Shown here: piece by piece, positions 46,123 through 55,596 of the stretch | Layout of the letters: every line of letters begins with the position of its first letter | Position numbering within the stretch: position 1 is the first letter of the stretch | Source: Anaerolineaceae bacterium | GTDB lineage: Bacteria; Chloroflexota; Anaerolineae; Anaerolineales; Anaerolineaceae | DNA: 64,000 bases | Assembly: GCA_002702705.1 (NCBI GenBank) | Contig: PABH01000028.1 | Location: 62,001 to 126,000 of the forward strand | Reading direction: 5' to 3' | Notes under the pieces: generated by a model | What the model was told of the DNA's origin: nothing | What the model saw: only the letters and a program-made list of their open reading frames with translations | Database searches by the model: none | Made by a program: the position numbers and the translations under genes

Positions 46123-47736
46123 ATGCCGATTGTGGGAAAAGAATCAATAAAAAAAATATTGGGCGGCATGCCATATACCGCCGAACTGTATTGGTTGCTG
46201 CGCCAACAAGGAAAACCGATCAGCCGGTTTTCCTTACAGCATTTAGAGAAGCATCTGCCTGCACTTTTAGAGCAAGCTCAAACGCTGCGAGAAAAAGTGT
46301 CTCAACCAGGGAAAAAGGTTTTTTTGTTCGCCAATTTGCATTATTGGATTGAACATACGGCTTTATTGAGTATATCCCTGGCGGCTCAGGGGCATGATGT
46401 TACGCTGGCGTATTTGCCCTTTGCTGAATGGCGCAGTCCAATCAACCGCTTTGATTTACGACGCCAAAATATATATGCTCGTAATATTTTAGATAAAATG
46501 AATCCATTGGTGCAAACGGTGTCTTTTATTAGTAAGCGGGCCCCGTATATGCCATTGAGCAAAGATTTGGAAATGGGTATTGAAGAAGTAAGTGTATTTG
46601 ATTCACAATATACCCTGCAAATAGAGGATATTGATCCGACCAGTGAAATTTATCGCTTACGACACCGCAGAAACCGGGATGCGGCGCAAACCTTGTTAGC
46701 CTGGTTACGATCTAACCGTCCAGATGTTGTCATCGTTCCCAATGGCACCATTATGGAGCTGGGAATTTGTTACCGGGTTGCAAAATCACTTAAAATACCG
46801 GTCAGTACCTATGAGTTTAGCGATCAGCGAGACCGATTTTGGGTTGCTCAAAATGCGCAGGTTATGCACCAAAATACGGATGCCTTATGGGAAGCACGTA
46901 AAGATCATCCTATTAATGATAAACAGTTAGAGCAGGTGAGAGCTTTGATGATGTCTCGCCAAAAAGCCAGCTTATGGAAAAACTTCTCTCGTCTATGGCA
47001 AGGAACGCCGACCAAAGGCGCAGAAAAAACAAAAAACGAATTGGGTCTTGATGATCGTCCAATTGTCCTGTTAGCCACTAACGTCTTAGGCGACAGCTTA
47101 ACTTTGGGACGTCAGGTGTTTACAAAAAGTATGGCAGAGTGGATTGAACGCACAGTGCAATATTTTTTGGCTCGTGATGATGCCCAACTGATCATTCGAG
47201 TTCATCCCGGTGAAATATTAACCCGTGGTGTATCCATGGTAGATATTATTAATCACTTAGCCCCAAATCTCCCTGAGCATATTCATTTAATTAAGCCCAA
47301 TGAAAAAATCAACACTTACGACCTGGTGGCCATTGCAGATATCGGTTTGGTTTACACAACCACCGTTGGTATGGAAATGGCGATGACCGGTATTCCCTCC
47401 ATAGTGGTTGGTGATACACATTACCGTGACCGGGGATTTACATACGACCCCGATTCCTATGTCAATTATTATAAATTGTTGGGTGCGATGCTGCTGGAAC
47501 CACAGAAATACCGTTTATCACGAGAGAAAATCGAGTTGGCATGGAAATATGCTTACCATTTCTTTTTTGATTTTCCGCGCCCCTTCCCCTGGCACCTGGT
47601 TAATATGTGGGATGATTACAAAGACTGCGATTTAAAAAGTGTGCTTTCTGAAGAAGGCCTTCTTACTTATGGCGATTCCTTCCGGTATTTACTTGGAGAA
47701 ACATTGGATTGGAAAACAGCCAAATACGATGAATAA
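46123..47736 (+). CDS. capsule-type polysaccharide biosynthesis protein (GT-B)
   Basis: 537 residues. The first 300 include KVFLFANLHYWIEHTALLS and VVIVPNGTIMELGICYRVA, and the second domain has QLIIRVHPGE, AIADIGLVYTTTVGMEMAMT and GIPSIVVGDTHYRDRGFTY. This is the wording of KpsC/KpsS-like capsule synthesis proteins that transfer Kdo or related ulosonic acids. That fits the nonulosonic acid genes downstream. It starts 3 bases after the exporter ATPase. The gene at 63457, cut by the window end, seems to be of a related kind. Confidence 0.75.
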   Translation: MPIVGKESIKKILGGMPYTAELYWLLRQQGKPISRFSLQHLEKHLPALLEQAQTLREKVSQPGKKVFLFANLHYWIEHTALLSISLAAQGHDVTLAYLPFAEWRSPINRFDLRRQNIYARNILDKMNPLVQTVSFISKRAPYMPLSKDLEMGIEEVSVFDSQYTLQIEDIDPTSEIYRLRHRRNRDAAQTLLAWLRSNRPDVVIVPNGTIMELGICYRVAKSLKIPVSTYEFSDQRDRFWVAQNAQVMHQNTDALWEARKDHPINDKQLEQVRALMMSRQKASLWKNFSRLWQGTPTKGAEKTKNELGLDDRPIVLLATNVLGDSLTLGRQVFTKSMAEWIERTVQYFLARDDAQLIIRVHPGEILTRGVSMVDIINHLAPNLPEHIHLIKPNEKINTYDLVAIADIGLVYTTTVGMEMAMTGIPSIVVGDTHYRDRGFTYDPDSYVNYYKLLGAMLLEPQKYRLSREKIELAWKYAYHFFFDFPRPFPWHLVNMWDDYKDCDLKSVLSEEGLLTYGDSFRYLLGETLDWKTAKYDE

Positions 47737-47748
47737 AGGTAATAGTGA

Positions 47749-48624
47749 ATGAGTAATCCTTCAATTAAAAGTGACGTACGAAAATTTTATGATCAAATCG
47801 GTTGGCAAATGGAAAGTGATGGGTTTTACCAAAATGCCAGGTATGAGGATTTGCGGCCGGTTTCCCGAGAATATATCGATCGTTGTCACTTGAGAATCAA
47901 TCGCCATTTACAGCGCCCCGGAAAATATTTGTTAGATGCCGGGTCAGGACCAATTCAATACCCGGCTTACTTAACCTATATGGAAGGTTACCAATACCGG
48001 TTGTGCCTTGATATCTCGATTGTTGCCTTACAAGAGGCCCGCAAGCGAATTGGTGAAAAAGGGTTGTTTGTCGTGGCGGATGTAGCCAATCTCCCTTTTA
48101 AAGCGGATGTATTCGAAGGGATTGTTTCTTTGCATACCCTGCACCACTTGCCCATCACGGAACAGAAAAAGGCTTACAAAGACTTGAATCGTGTGTTGGC
48201 TCCCAACCATACGGCAGTTTTGGTCAATGGATGGACAAGAACACCATTAATGGAACGGTGGTCCTGGTTGGTACGGGGCATGGAACGATTGGGGGGCTTG
48301 TTGAATAAAATTAAAAATCAAGAATCAAGTCCGAGTACACCTGTCAAAGAAAAAGTTGAATCCACTAAGGAACCCGTCAAAAAAGAAGCAACCGGTACCT
48401 TTGTGGAAAAACTGGATGCTGATTGGCTGCGCCGAGAATTGGCTGGTAATGATCTGAAGATTTTGGTTTGGCGCAGTGTCAGTGTGCGCTTTTTGCGGGC
48501 GGTTATTCATGCCCCACTAGCCGGTAAGTTATGGTTAAAATTATTGTATGCGCTGGAGGAAAAAAATCCAGCGTATTATGGTGAACAGGGGCAATACCCC
48601 CTGATTGTTTTTACGAAAAATTAG
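47749..48624 (+). CDS. class I SAM-dependent methyltransferase
   Basis: 291 residues. The SAM site is YLLDAGSGPIQYPA, followed by CLDISIVALQEAR, VADVANLPFKADVFEG and LHTLHHLP, in Ubi/biotin-methyltransferase style. A low-complexity Lys/Glu/Thr linker near residues 195-220 separates it from a C-terminal helical region. It probably acts on a sugar in the same polymer and lies 12 bases from the preceding gene. Confidence 0.83.
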   Translation: MSNPSIKSDVRKFYDQIGWQMESDGFYQNARYEDLRPVSREYIDRCHLRINRHLQRPGKYLLDAGSGPIQYPAYLTYMEGYQYRLCLDISIVALQEARKRIGEKGLFVVADVANLPFKADVFEGIVSLHTLHHLPITEQKKAYKDLNRVLAPNHTAVLVNGWTRTPLMERWSWLVRGMERLGGLLNKIKNQESSPSTPVKEKVESTKEPVKKEATGTFVEKLDADWLRRELAGNDLKILVWRSVSVRFLRAVIHAPLAGKLWLKLLYALEEKNPAYYGEQGQYPLIVFTKN

Positions 48625-48652
48625 TTATTTCGGAAGATGTTGGAGAAATAAT

Positions 48653-49657
48653 ATGGATTGGTCAAAAAAAGTTGTTCTGGTAACCGGTGGTACGGGTTCA
48701 TTTGGAAAAAAACTGGTACGGATTTTGTTGGACGAATATAACCCGGCAAAGATCATTGTGTTCAGCCGTGATGAATTAAAACAGCATGAAATGCGCGTGG
48801 CTGGTTATAATGCTCCAAATTTGCGTTATTTCATTGGCGATGTGCGAGACCTGGATCGTTTACGCCGTGCGTTTGAAGGTGTGAACATTGTCATTCATGC
48901 GGCAGCGTTAAAACAGGTGCCCGCTTGTGAATATAACCCAATGGAAGCCATTAAAACCAATATTTTGGGCAGCAGTAATGTGATTGATGCTGCATTGGAT
49001 ACCGGTGTGGAACGTGTGGTGGCTTTAAGTACCGATAAAGCGGTTAACCCGGTCAACTTGTATGGCGCAACCAAACTGGCAGCCGAAAAATTATTTGTTC
49101 AAAGCAATGCCTATGCCGGCGGCAGAACCACGCGGTTTGCCTGTGTTCGTTATGGTAATGTGGTTGGCAGCCGCGGAAGTGTGGTTCCGGTCTTTTTACG
49201 CCAACGGGAATCTGGCACCGTAACAGTGACAGATGAACGCATGTCTCGGTTCTGGATTTCTTTGGAGCAGGGAGTTCGGTTCGTGATTCGCTGTGCTGAA
49301 CAAATGCATGGCGGCGAAGTGTTTGTCCCGAAAATTCCAAGTATGACCATTCTTGACCTGGCAAAAACAATTGCACCGGAAGCCTCTGTAAATGTAATTG
49401 GTATTCGCCCCGGTGAGAAATTGCATGAAGTGTTGATTTCCGAAGATGAAGCTCGTACAACGGTTGAACTAGAAGACATGTTTGTTGTACAGCCTGCAGA
49501 AGCCTTATGGTTTGGGCGAGATTGGGAAAATCAAGGAAAACTAATTGAGGGTGATTTCCGTTATGCCAGTAATACCAATACCGAATGGCTTGATGTTAAT
49601 CAAATTCAAGAAATCATCACCCCCATTGAAGCGGCATACAAACAGGGCAAATTGTAA
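48653..49657 (+). CDS. UDP-GlcNAc 4,6-dehydratase (PseB/FlaA1-like)
   Basis: 334 residues. The ATG at 48653 gives the normal family N-terminus. Motifs: TGGTGSFG (11-18), VFSRDELKQHEM, the catalytic STDKAVNPVNLYGATK with Thr127-Asp128-Lys129, Tyr137 and Lys141, and KIPSM, IRPGEKLHEVLIS. The Tyr of YGATK places it with PseB rather than with CapE/WbjB enzymes, which have Met there. The product would be a UDP-4-keto-6-deoxy-HexNAc for pseudaminic- or legionaminic-type acids or for a deoxyamino sugar. No PseC-type aminotransferase follows; a reductase does, sharing one base. Confidence 0.88.
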   Translation: MDWSKKVVLVTGGTGSFGKKLVRILLDEYNPAKIIVFSRDELKQHEMRVAGYNAPNLRYFIGDVRDLDRLRRAFEGVNIVIHAAALKQVPACEYNPMEAIKTNILGSSNVIDAALDTGVERVVALSTDKAVNPVNLYGATKLAAEKLFVQSNAYAGGRTTRFACVRYGNVVGSRGSVVPVFLRQRESGTVTVTDERMSRFWISLEQGVRFVIRCAEQMHGGEVFVPKIPSMTILDLAKTIAPEASVNVIGIRPGEKLHEVLISEDEARTTVELEDMFVVQPAEALWFGRDWENQGKLIEGDFRYASNTNTEWLDVNQIQEIITPIEAAYKQGKL

Positions 49658-50577
49658 TGTCTCGAATTTTACTGACCGGTGCCAGTGGTTTGTTAGGGAT
49701 TAATTTTGGTACCCAACTGGCAAATCAACATGAGATTATCGGATTGGTGAATCAGAACAACCTGAACGGTGTGCCTTTTGAGGTAAGGCAGGTGGATCTG
49801 ACCCGACCGCAGGCTGTAGAACGCGTCATTGATCAGGTAAAACCGGATGTGGTTGTCCATTGTGCAGCAATGGCGAATGTTGATTTATGTGAAACCGAAC
49901 CGGAACGAGCCTATCTGATTAATGCGGACGTTCCATCTCAATTTTCAAAAATTACCAAAGATCGATCCATTCAATTTGTTCATATCTCAACCGATGCAGT
50001 TTTTGACGGTGTTGAAGGAAATTATACAGAAAAAGATGACCCCAATCCTTTGGGTGTGTATGCACAGACTAAATTAACAGCAGAACATTACGTTATGGCA
50101 GAAAACCCGCAGGCGATTGTAGCAAGAGTAAATTTTTACGGCTGGAGCATTTCCGGACGGCGCAGTTTAAGTGAGTTCTTTTTTAATCATTTATCTGAAA
50201 AGAAACGCATGATGGGTTTCACGGATGTTTATTTTTGTCCATTATTGGTAAATGATCTGGTTGATATATTAATGGAAATGATCGAAAAAGGTTTGTCTGG
50301 CCTTTATCATACCCTCAGCAGTGAGTGTTTGACAAAATATGATTTTGGACTGGCAATTGCTGAGAAGTTCGGATTGGAACAGAACTTAATTGACCCGGTT
50401 TCCGTTTATGAAAGTGGTTTAAAAGCAGCCCGTTCACCTAACTTGACGCTTTCCACAGAAAAACTGAGCAGTGCGCTGGGCCATGCTTTACCCGACCAGG
50501 CAGAGAGTTTGACTCGTTTTTACGCGCTTTACCAACAGGGGTTAAGAGAAAAAATCCAATCGTTTCATCAGGGATAA
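49657..50577 (+). CDS. dTDP-4-dehydrorhamnose reductase-like SDR
   Basis: 306 residues, start overlapping the previous stop (TAATG). TGASGLLG at the N-terminus, HCAAMANVDLCE, STDAVFDG and the YAQTK active site are RfbD features. FNHLSEKKRMMGFTDVYFCP gives the substrate loop. RfbD, RmlB and RmlC partners are absent, and its coupling to the PseB-like gene suggests it reduces the UDP-4-keto-6-deoxy sugar made there instead of the dTDP-linked one. That is an inference. Confidence 0.82.
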   Translation: MSRILLTGASGLLGINFGTQLANQHEIIGLVNQNNLNGVPFEVRQVDLTRPQAVERVIDQVKPDVVVHCAAMANVDLCETEPERAYLINADVPSQFSKITKDRSIQFVHISTDAVFDGVEGNYTEKDDPNPLGVYAQTKLTAEHYVMAENPQAIVARVNFYGWSISGRRSLSEFFFNHLSEKKRMMGFTDVYFCPLLVNDLVDILMEMIEKGLSGLYHTLSSECLTKYDFGLAIAEKFGLEQNLIDPVSVYESGLKAARSPNLTLSTEKLSSALGHALPDQAESLTRFYALYQQGLREKIQSFHQG

Positions 50578-50632
50578 ACGAAGTTTTTCTCTTCTGTTTA
50601 CCCCACGTACTTAAAGAGGAAAGGACAATTCC

Positions 50633-51697
50633 ATGGAAATGAAAATTGGTACTCGATTAATCGGACTTAATCACCCGACCTATTTTATTGCGGATATCGC
50701 AGCAAACCATGATGGCAGTTTAGAACGGGCAAAATATCTGATTCGTTTGGCGAAAAAAGCAGGTGCAGATGCAGCCAAGTTTCAAAACTTCCAAGCACCA
50801 AAAATCGTTTCTGATTATGGATTTAAACACATGGGAAGCCAACAATCCCATCAGTCCAAGTGGCATAAATCCGTTTTTGAAGTGTATCAGGATGCCTCCA
50901 TTCCCTTCAATTGGACAGAAGAATTAAAAGAAGCCTGTGATGAAGTGGGTATCGATTATTTTTCTTCCCCCTATGATTTCGAGGCCATTGATTATTTAGA
51001 ACCTTTTATGCCTGCCTATAAGGTTGGTTCAGGTGAGATTGATTGGCTGGAAGCACTGGGACGAATGGCTTCCAAAGGCAAGCCAGTCTTATTGGCAACT
51101 GGTGCTGCAAATATAGGTGAAGTGCAAAAAGCAGTACATACCATTACAAAAATTAATCCAGAATTGGTGCTGATGCAGTGTAATACCAACTACACCGGCA
51201 GTCTGGAAAACCTGAAATACGTCAATTTAAATGTATTAAAAACGTACGCACTTATGTTTCCTGATTTAATCTTGGGTTTATCGGATCATACACCAGGGCA
51301 TGCTACCGTATTAGGTGCTGTTACCTTAGGTGCACGAGTTATTGAAAAACACTTTACTGATGATCAACATAGAGAAGGACCAGACCATCCTTTCTCAATG
51401 GACCCAGATGGTTGGGCTGAAATGGTAAAACGTACCCGGGAATTGGAAGCTGCTCTTGGAAGTGCGGATAAAGTGGTCGCTGAAAATGAAAAAGAAACCG
51501 TAATCATTCAACGCCGGTGTGTGCGTGCTGCCCGTGATTTAAAAAAGGGAGAGGTGATCACCCGCGAAATGTTGGATGTTTTACGCCCCGCGACAGTAGG
51601 AGCTATTAAACCGGATCAGTTGGAACAAGTTATTGGAACGACAGTATCGGTGGATATCCCTTCTGGCAAAGAAATCCGCTGGCTTGATTTAAGTTAA
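50633..51697 (+). CDS. NeuB-family nonulosonate synthase 1 (with SAF domain)
   Basis: 354 residues. Condenses PEP with a six-carbon amino sugar to a nine-carbon ulosonic acid. The TIM barrel has FIADIAANHDGSLERAK, GADAAKFQNFQ, DYFSSPYDFEAID, YKVGSGEIDW, LLATGAAN, LGLSDHTPGH and VIEKHFTDD. The SAF (antifreeze-like) tail is present from about residue 290 (RRCVRAARDLKKGEVITREM). AGAGGAAAGG precedes the ATG. It differs clearly from the other two paralogues here, for example with DIAANHDGS and a Gln in KFQNF. Substrate not fixed. Confidence 0.9.
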   Translation: MEMKIGTRLIGLNHPTYFIADIAANHDGSLERAKYLIRLAKKAGADAAKFQNFQAPKIVSDYGFKHMGSQQSHQSKWHKSVFEVYQDASIPFNWTEELKEACDEVGIDYFSSPYDFEAIDYLEPFMPAYKVGSGEIDWLEALGRMASKGKPVLLATGAANIGEVQKAVHTITKINPELVLMQCNTNYTGSLENLKYVNLNVLKTYALMFPDLILGLSDHTPGHATVLGAVTLGARVIEKHFTDDQHREGPDHPFSMDPDGWAEMVKRTRELEAALGSADKVVAENEKETVIIQRRCVRAARDLKKGEVITREMLDVLRPATVGAIKPDQLEQVIGTTVSVDIPSGKEIRWLDLS

Positions 51698-51717
51698 TTC
51701 CGGTCCGAGGAGTATTT

Positions 51718-52833
51718 GTGCGTATTTTGTATTTCAGCCGTGATTACACAACGCATGATTTTCGTTTTTTAAAGTCTTTATCAAAAAGCGAACATCAGGT
51801 TTATTTTTTGCGTCTGGAAAAGAAAAATCGCCAATTGGAAGATAGACCCATTCCGGAAAACATTATTCAGGTTCAATGGCTGGGCGGTAAACAGGAAGTC
51901 AAAATCTGGGATGGCTTGCGTTTATTTTTTGACTTAAAACGGGTCATCCGGGATATTCAGCCTGACTTGATTCACGCTGGACCAATCCAGACCTGCGCGT
52001 TTTTAACTGCGCTTACTGGTTTTAAACCATTGGTAAGCATGTCTTGGGGTTCGGATCTCTTAAAAGATGCAGACCGGAATAAATTTTACGAATGGGTTAC
52101 AAGATATACCCTAAAACGTTCCACGGTATTAATTGGTGATTGCCAGGCAGTTTGGGATAAAGCGGTGTCTTTCGGTTTTTCCCCGAAAAATGTAGTTTTA
52201 TTCCCTTGGGGAATTGATTTAAAACGTTTTACTCCCGGGAAAAATAAAACTTTTCGAGAACGCCGTGGTTGGACTGAAAATTTTGTGATGTTATCCCTGC
52301 GCTCATGGGAACCAATCTATGGTCTGGAAGTTCTGGCAAAAGCATTTGTGATCGCAGCACGAGAGGTTCCGGATTTACGGTTGATATTATTGGGTGGTGG
52401 TTCTTTAGCACCCATGATTCGTTCTATTTTTGAACAAAACCAACTTTCGGATCGGGTTTATTTTGGTGGGCAGACTCCACAAAAAGAACTTCCCGGTTAT
52501 TACCAGGCGGCGGATTTATATCTGAGTGCTTCGCACAGTGATGGTTCATCCGTATCTTTGATGGAAGCATTAGGGAGTGGACTGCCGGTTTTGGTTTCGG
52601 ATATTCCCGGAAATAAAGAATGGATAAAAGCTGGTAAACAAGGCTGGTTATTTCGGGATGGTAATGTAGCCGATCTGGCAGAAAAAATGGTACAGGCTTA
52701 CCAATACCGGTTTGAATTAAATACCATGGGGCAAAAAGCCCGCCAGTTGGCAGAATCCCGTGCAGACTGGAATAAAAATTTTGAAATCCTTTTATCTGCC
52801 TACCGGTTGGCTATAAAACGGGTTAAACGTTGA
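51718..52833 (+). CDS. glycosyltransferase family 4
   Basis: 371 residues with a GTG start preceded by CGAGGAG. GT-B fold with VSMSWGSDLL, LFPWGIDLKRF, MLSLRSWEPIYGLEVL, LILLGGGS, YYQAADLYLSASHSDGSS and LMEALGSGLPVLVSDIPG. The SWGSD loop and DGSSVSLMEALG motif suit a hexose or N-acetyl-hexosamine transferase. Lying between a NeuB and a cytidylyltransferase gene, it may act next to the nonulosonic acid residue. Confidence 0.85.
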   Translation: MRILYFSRDYTTHDFRFLKSLSKSEHQVYFLRLEKKNRQLEDRPIPENIIQVQWLGGKQEVKIWDGLRLFFDLKRVIRDIQPDLIHAGPIQTCAFLTALTGFKPLVSMSWGSDLLKDADRNKFYEWVTRYTLKRSTVLIGDCQAVWDKAVSFGFSPKNVVLFPWGIDLKRFTPGKNKTFRERRGWTENFVMLSLRSWEPIYGLEVLAKAFVIAAREVPDLRLILLGGGSLAPMIRSIFEQNQLSDRVYFGGQTPQKELPGYYQAADLYLSASHSDGSSVSLMEALGSGLPVLVSDIPGNKEWIKAGKQGWLFRDGNVADLAEKMVQAYQYRFELNTMGQKARQLAESRADWNKNFEILLSAYRLAIKRVKR

Positions 52834-52876
52834 GGATAACAAATACGAGAAGTTTTCTCGTTTGGAGAAATTAAAC

Positions 52877-53659
52877 TTGATAAAAAGATCACAGAAGATT
52901 GTCACAATTATCCAGGCACGGATGGGTTCCAGCAGGCTGCCGGGCAAAGTGTTAAAGGACCTGGGCGGGAAGCCAATGTTGGCGCATGTCATCCAGCGAG
53001 TCAAACGAGCTCGTTTCGTGGATGAAATATGGGTAGCCACCACTAGTAGTGAACTTGATCTGCCGATTGTTGAATTTTGTCATGAACAAAACATACCGGT
53101 ATACCAGGGCAATGAATATGATGTGTTGGATCGTTATTACCAGACAGCCACAGCTGCCCAGGCAGATATTGTTATTCGTATTACGGCGGACTGTCCCTTG
53201 GTTGATCCTGATTTAATTGACCAGTTAGTTACTGCATTTTTGCAAACCGGCGTTGATTTTGCCGCAAATCGTCTGCCGCCGCCCTGGAAACGCACCTATC
53301 CGATAGGATTGGATATCGAAGTAACCTCTTATTCGAACTTAAAATTAGCCTGGGAAAAAGCGGACCAAATCTATGAACGGGAACACGTCATGCCCTATTT
53401 TTATGACCAACCAGGACGATTTAAAACCCTTTTACTACACCATGAGTTGGATTTAGGTGCAAAACGATGGACCGTCGATACCCCACAGGATTTGGATATG
53501 CTTCAAAAAGTATTTGACCATTTTAAAGACGGTCCATTTTCATGGTTGGATGTGTACGAGTGGTTAAAACAACACCCGGAAATCGAACAAATAAATGCCG
53601 AGATTGAACACAAACAAATGCAGGAAGTGGATGATCGTTATCATCCGGAAAAGAAATAA
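52877..53659 (+). CDS. SpsF-type cytidylyltransferase
   Basis: About 260 residues. I chose the TTG at 52877 because GGAG (52864-52867) is well placed; a TTG at 52862 is possible. VTIIQARMGSSRLPGKVL is the nucleotide-binding signature, then LDRYYQTA and RITADCPLVDP. SpsF proteins resemble CMP-sugar synthetases and occur with NeuB genes in spore-coat and flagellin glycan loci. It could activate one of the ulosonic acids with CMP, or another sugar phosphate. The C-terminus is Glu/His-rich. Confidence 0.82.
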   Translation: MIKRSQKIVTIIQARMGSSRLPGKVLKDLGGKPMLAHVIQRVKRARFVDEIWVATTSSELDLPIVEFCHEQNIPVYQGNEYDVLDRYYQTATAAQADIVIRITADCPLVDPDLIDQLVTAFLQTGVDFAANRLPPPWKRTYPIGLDIEVTSYSNLKLAWEKADQIYEREHVMPYFYDQPGRFKTLLLHHELDLGAKRWTVDTPQDLDMLQKVFDHFKDGPFSWLDVYEWLKQHPEIEQINAEIEHKQMQEVDDRYHPEKK

Positions 53660-53667
53660 AGGTGAGT

Positions 53668-54594
53668 ATGCAGCCAATCATTACCATTTTTACCACCCCA
53701 AAACCATTTAAGGATGCCCATATTCGCACAATCCAGACCAATGCCATTCGATCCTGGGCTTTATTAAAACCAGCGGTTGAAGTGGTATTAATTGGAGAAG
53801 AAGAAGGAGTGGCGGAGGCTGCAGATCAGGCTGGTGTTTTATATCTTCCGGAAGTGAAACGTAATCAGCAGGGCACTCCCCTAATTTCTTCCTTATTCTC
53901 AACCGGTGCTTCCGTAAATACGAGTCCCTTATTGGCTTATGTGAATGCCGATATTCTCCTTTTTGATGATTTTTTGAGTTGTGCACAAGAAATCTTGAGC
54001 CAAAGTCAAAAGTTTTTAATTGTTGGTCAACGATGGGATTTGAACCTCACGTCTCTGATTGATTTTTCAGAAGGTTGGCAAAGACGAATTAAACAACAAA
54101 CCCAACAGGAAGGTTGGCTTCATACCCGCGGTGGTAGTGATTATTTTATTTATCCGCGTGTTTGTTTTCAAAAAATTCCGGATTTTGCCGTAGGGCGTGC
54201 TGGCTGGGATAACTGGATGTTTTACGAGGCGCGCCGCCAGGGTTGGAAAACGATTGATGCCACCCCATCCATTCAAATTGTCCATCAAAACCACGATTAC
54301 AGCCACTTGCCGGGCGGGCAGACGCATTATCGTTTACCAGAAACGACAGAAAATGTACGTCTGGCGGGGGGACGCCGCACCATCTTTACCTTGATGGATG
54401 TGGATTATGAGTTCAGGGATGGGATTGTCAAAAAATATCCCTTATCTTTGAAAAAACTACTGCGTGAGATCGAGATTTTCCCGTTGGTCCGATTAAATTC
54501 AATGGGTTTAGGGCATTTATTTTTTGCTGTCTTTCATCCGAAACAAGCTGTAAGAGAATTAAAAAAGTGGGCCGCAGCTCGGCGAAAGAAATAA
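53668..54594 (+). CDS. GT-A-like glycosyltransferase, unassigned
   Basis: 308 residues. The ATG at 53668 has AAAGGTGA immediately upstream; a GTG at 53662 is an alternative. TIFTTPKPFKDAHIRTIQTN begins the fold and LLAYVNADILLFDDF looks like a metal-binding strand, while GRAGWDNWMFYEARRQGWKT resembles the acceptor loop of GT-A enzymes. I cannot place it in a numbered family. It is flanked by genes of the nonulosonic acid set with gaps of 8 and 15 bases. Confidence 0.65.
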   Translation: MQPIITIFTTPKPFKDAHIRTIQTNAIRSWALLKPAVEVVLIGEEEGVAEAADQAGVLYLPEVKRNQQGTPLISSLFSTGASVNTSPLLAYVNADILLFDDFLSCAQEILSQSQKFLIVGQRWDLNLTSLIDFSEGWQRRIKQQTQQEGWLHTRGGSDYFIYPRVCFQKIPDFAVGRAGWDNWMFYEARRQGWKTIDATPSIQIVHQNHDYSHLPGGQTHYRLPETTENVRLAGGRRTIFTLMDVDYEFRDGIVKKYPLSLKKLLREIEIFPLVRLNSMGLGHLFFAVFHPKQAVRELKKWAAARRKK

Positions 54595-54609
54595 AGAATT
54601 GGAGTTTTT

Positions 54610-55572
54610 ATGCGTGTAGGACAAAACCCTGCCAAATATGTAAAAGAAGTTGAAAAACCAGCCCGTATAACGGTGGCTATATTAAACTATATTCCCTTTT
54701 TAAGTGGTTTTTATGCGGAATCCTTAGATGTATTAAAAGTTACCCTCGGCAGCTTAAATAAAAATACAGATATGGATTATGACCTCTTGGTGTTTGATAA
54801 TGGAAGTTGTGATGAGGTACAAGATTATTTATTGGCTGAACAACGTGCCGGAAGAATTCAATACCTCATGCTCTCGGATAAAAATTTGGGAAAAGGTGGG
54901 GCCTGGAATCAGATACTGGCTGGAGCTCCTGGGGAAATTATCGCCTATGCGGATTCGGATGTGCAATTTTTGCCGGGTTGGTTGAGCCGTTCGGTCGAAT
55001 TGTTAGAAACCTATCCTAATGTGGGCATGGTGACCAGCCGCCCATTTCGTACCAAACCGGATTATTTCAGCAGTGGCCTTATCTGGGGAGAAAACACCCC
55101 GGAAGTGGTGGTTCAAAGTGGGCAATTCATTCCCTGGGAGACGTTTCTGGAATTTAACCTCAGTTTAGGACATGAGGAAAAAGAAATCCGCGAAATTTAT
55201 GAGTCGACAGTAGATATTTGGCTGGAGTATAAAGGCATTCGAGCAGTGCTGGGGGCTTCCCACTGGCAGTTTGTGTCTTATAAATCCGTATTACAACAAT
55301 TTTTACCATTTGAAATGAGTCGTCCGATGGGACAGGTAAAACAATTGGATGAACGTATGAATGGACAAGGGTATTTAAGATTAATGGTACCCGATGCTTT
55401 GGTTTTAAATATGAGCAATACGTTAATTAATGTGCCCGGGGTTGATCGAACGTATAAAGAAACCTATACTAAAAAAAGTCGATTGTTGGATTTCCCTTTG
55501 ATTAAAAAACCATTGTTAAAGCTCTATGACTTAATTTTTCGATGGTACTATTTTGATCAAGACAAAAGTTGA
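54610..55572 (+). CDS. glycosyltransferase family 2
   Basis: 320 residues. TVAILNYIPFLSGFYAESLD, LVFDNGSCDEVQDYL, NLGKGGAWNQIL and the DxD-type metal site AYADSDVQFLPGW define a GT2 GT-A fold. The C-terminal ending (PLIKKPLLKLYDLIFRWYYF) is amphipathic and may bind membrane. No hint of the transferred sugar. Confidence 0.85.
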   Translation: MRVGQNPAKYVKEVEKPARITVAILNYIPFLSGFYAESLDVLKVTLGSLNKNTDMDYDLLVFDNGSCDEVQDYLLAEQRAGRIQYLMLSDKNLGKGGAWNQILAGAPGEIIAYADSDVQFLPGWLSRSVELLETYPNVGMVTSRPFRTKPDYFSSGLIWGENTPEVVVQSGQFIPWETFLEFNLSLGHEEKEIREIYESTVDIWLEYKGIRAVLGASHWQFVSYKSVLQQFLPFEMSRPMGQVKQLDERMNGQGYLRLMVPDALVLNMSNTLINVPGVDRTYKETYTKKSRLLDFPLIKKPLLKLYDLIFRWYYFDQDKS

Positions 55573-55596
55573 TGTTCTCCAATGAATAGAGGAAAA

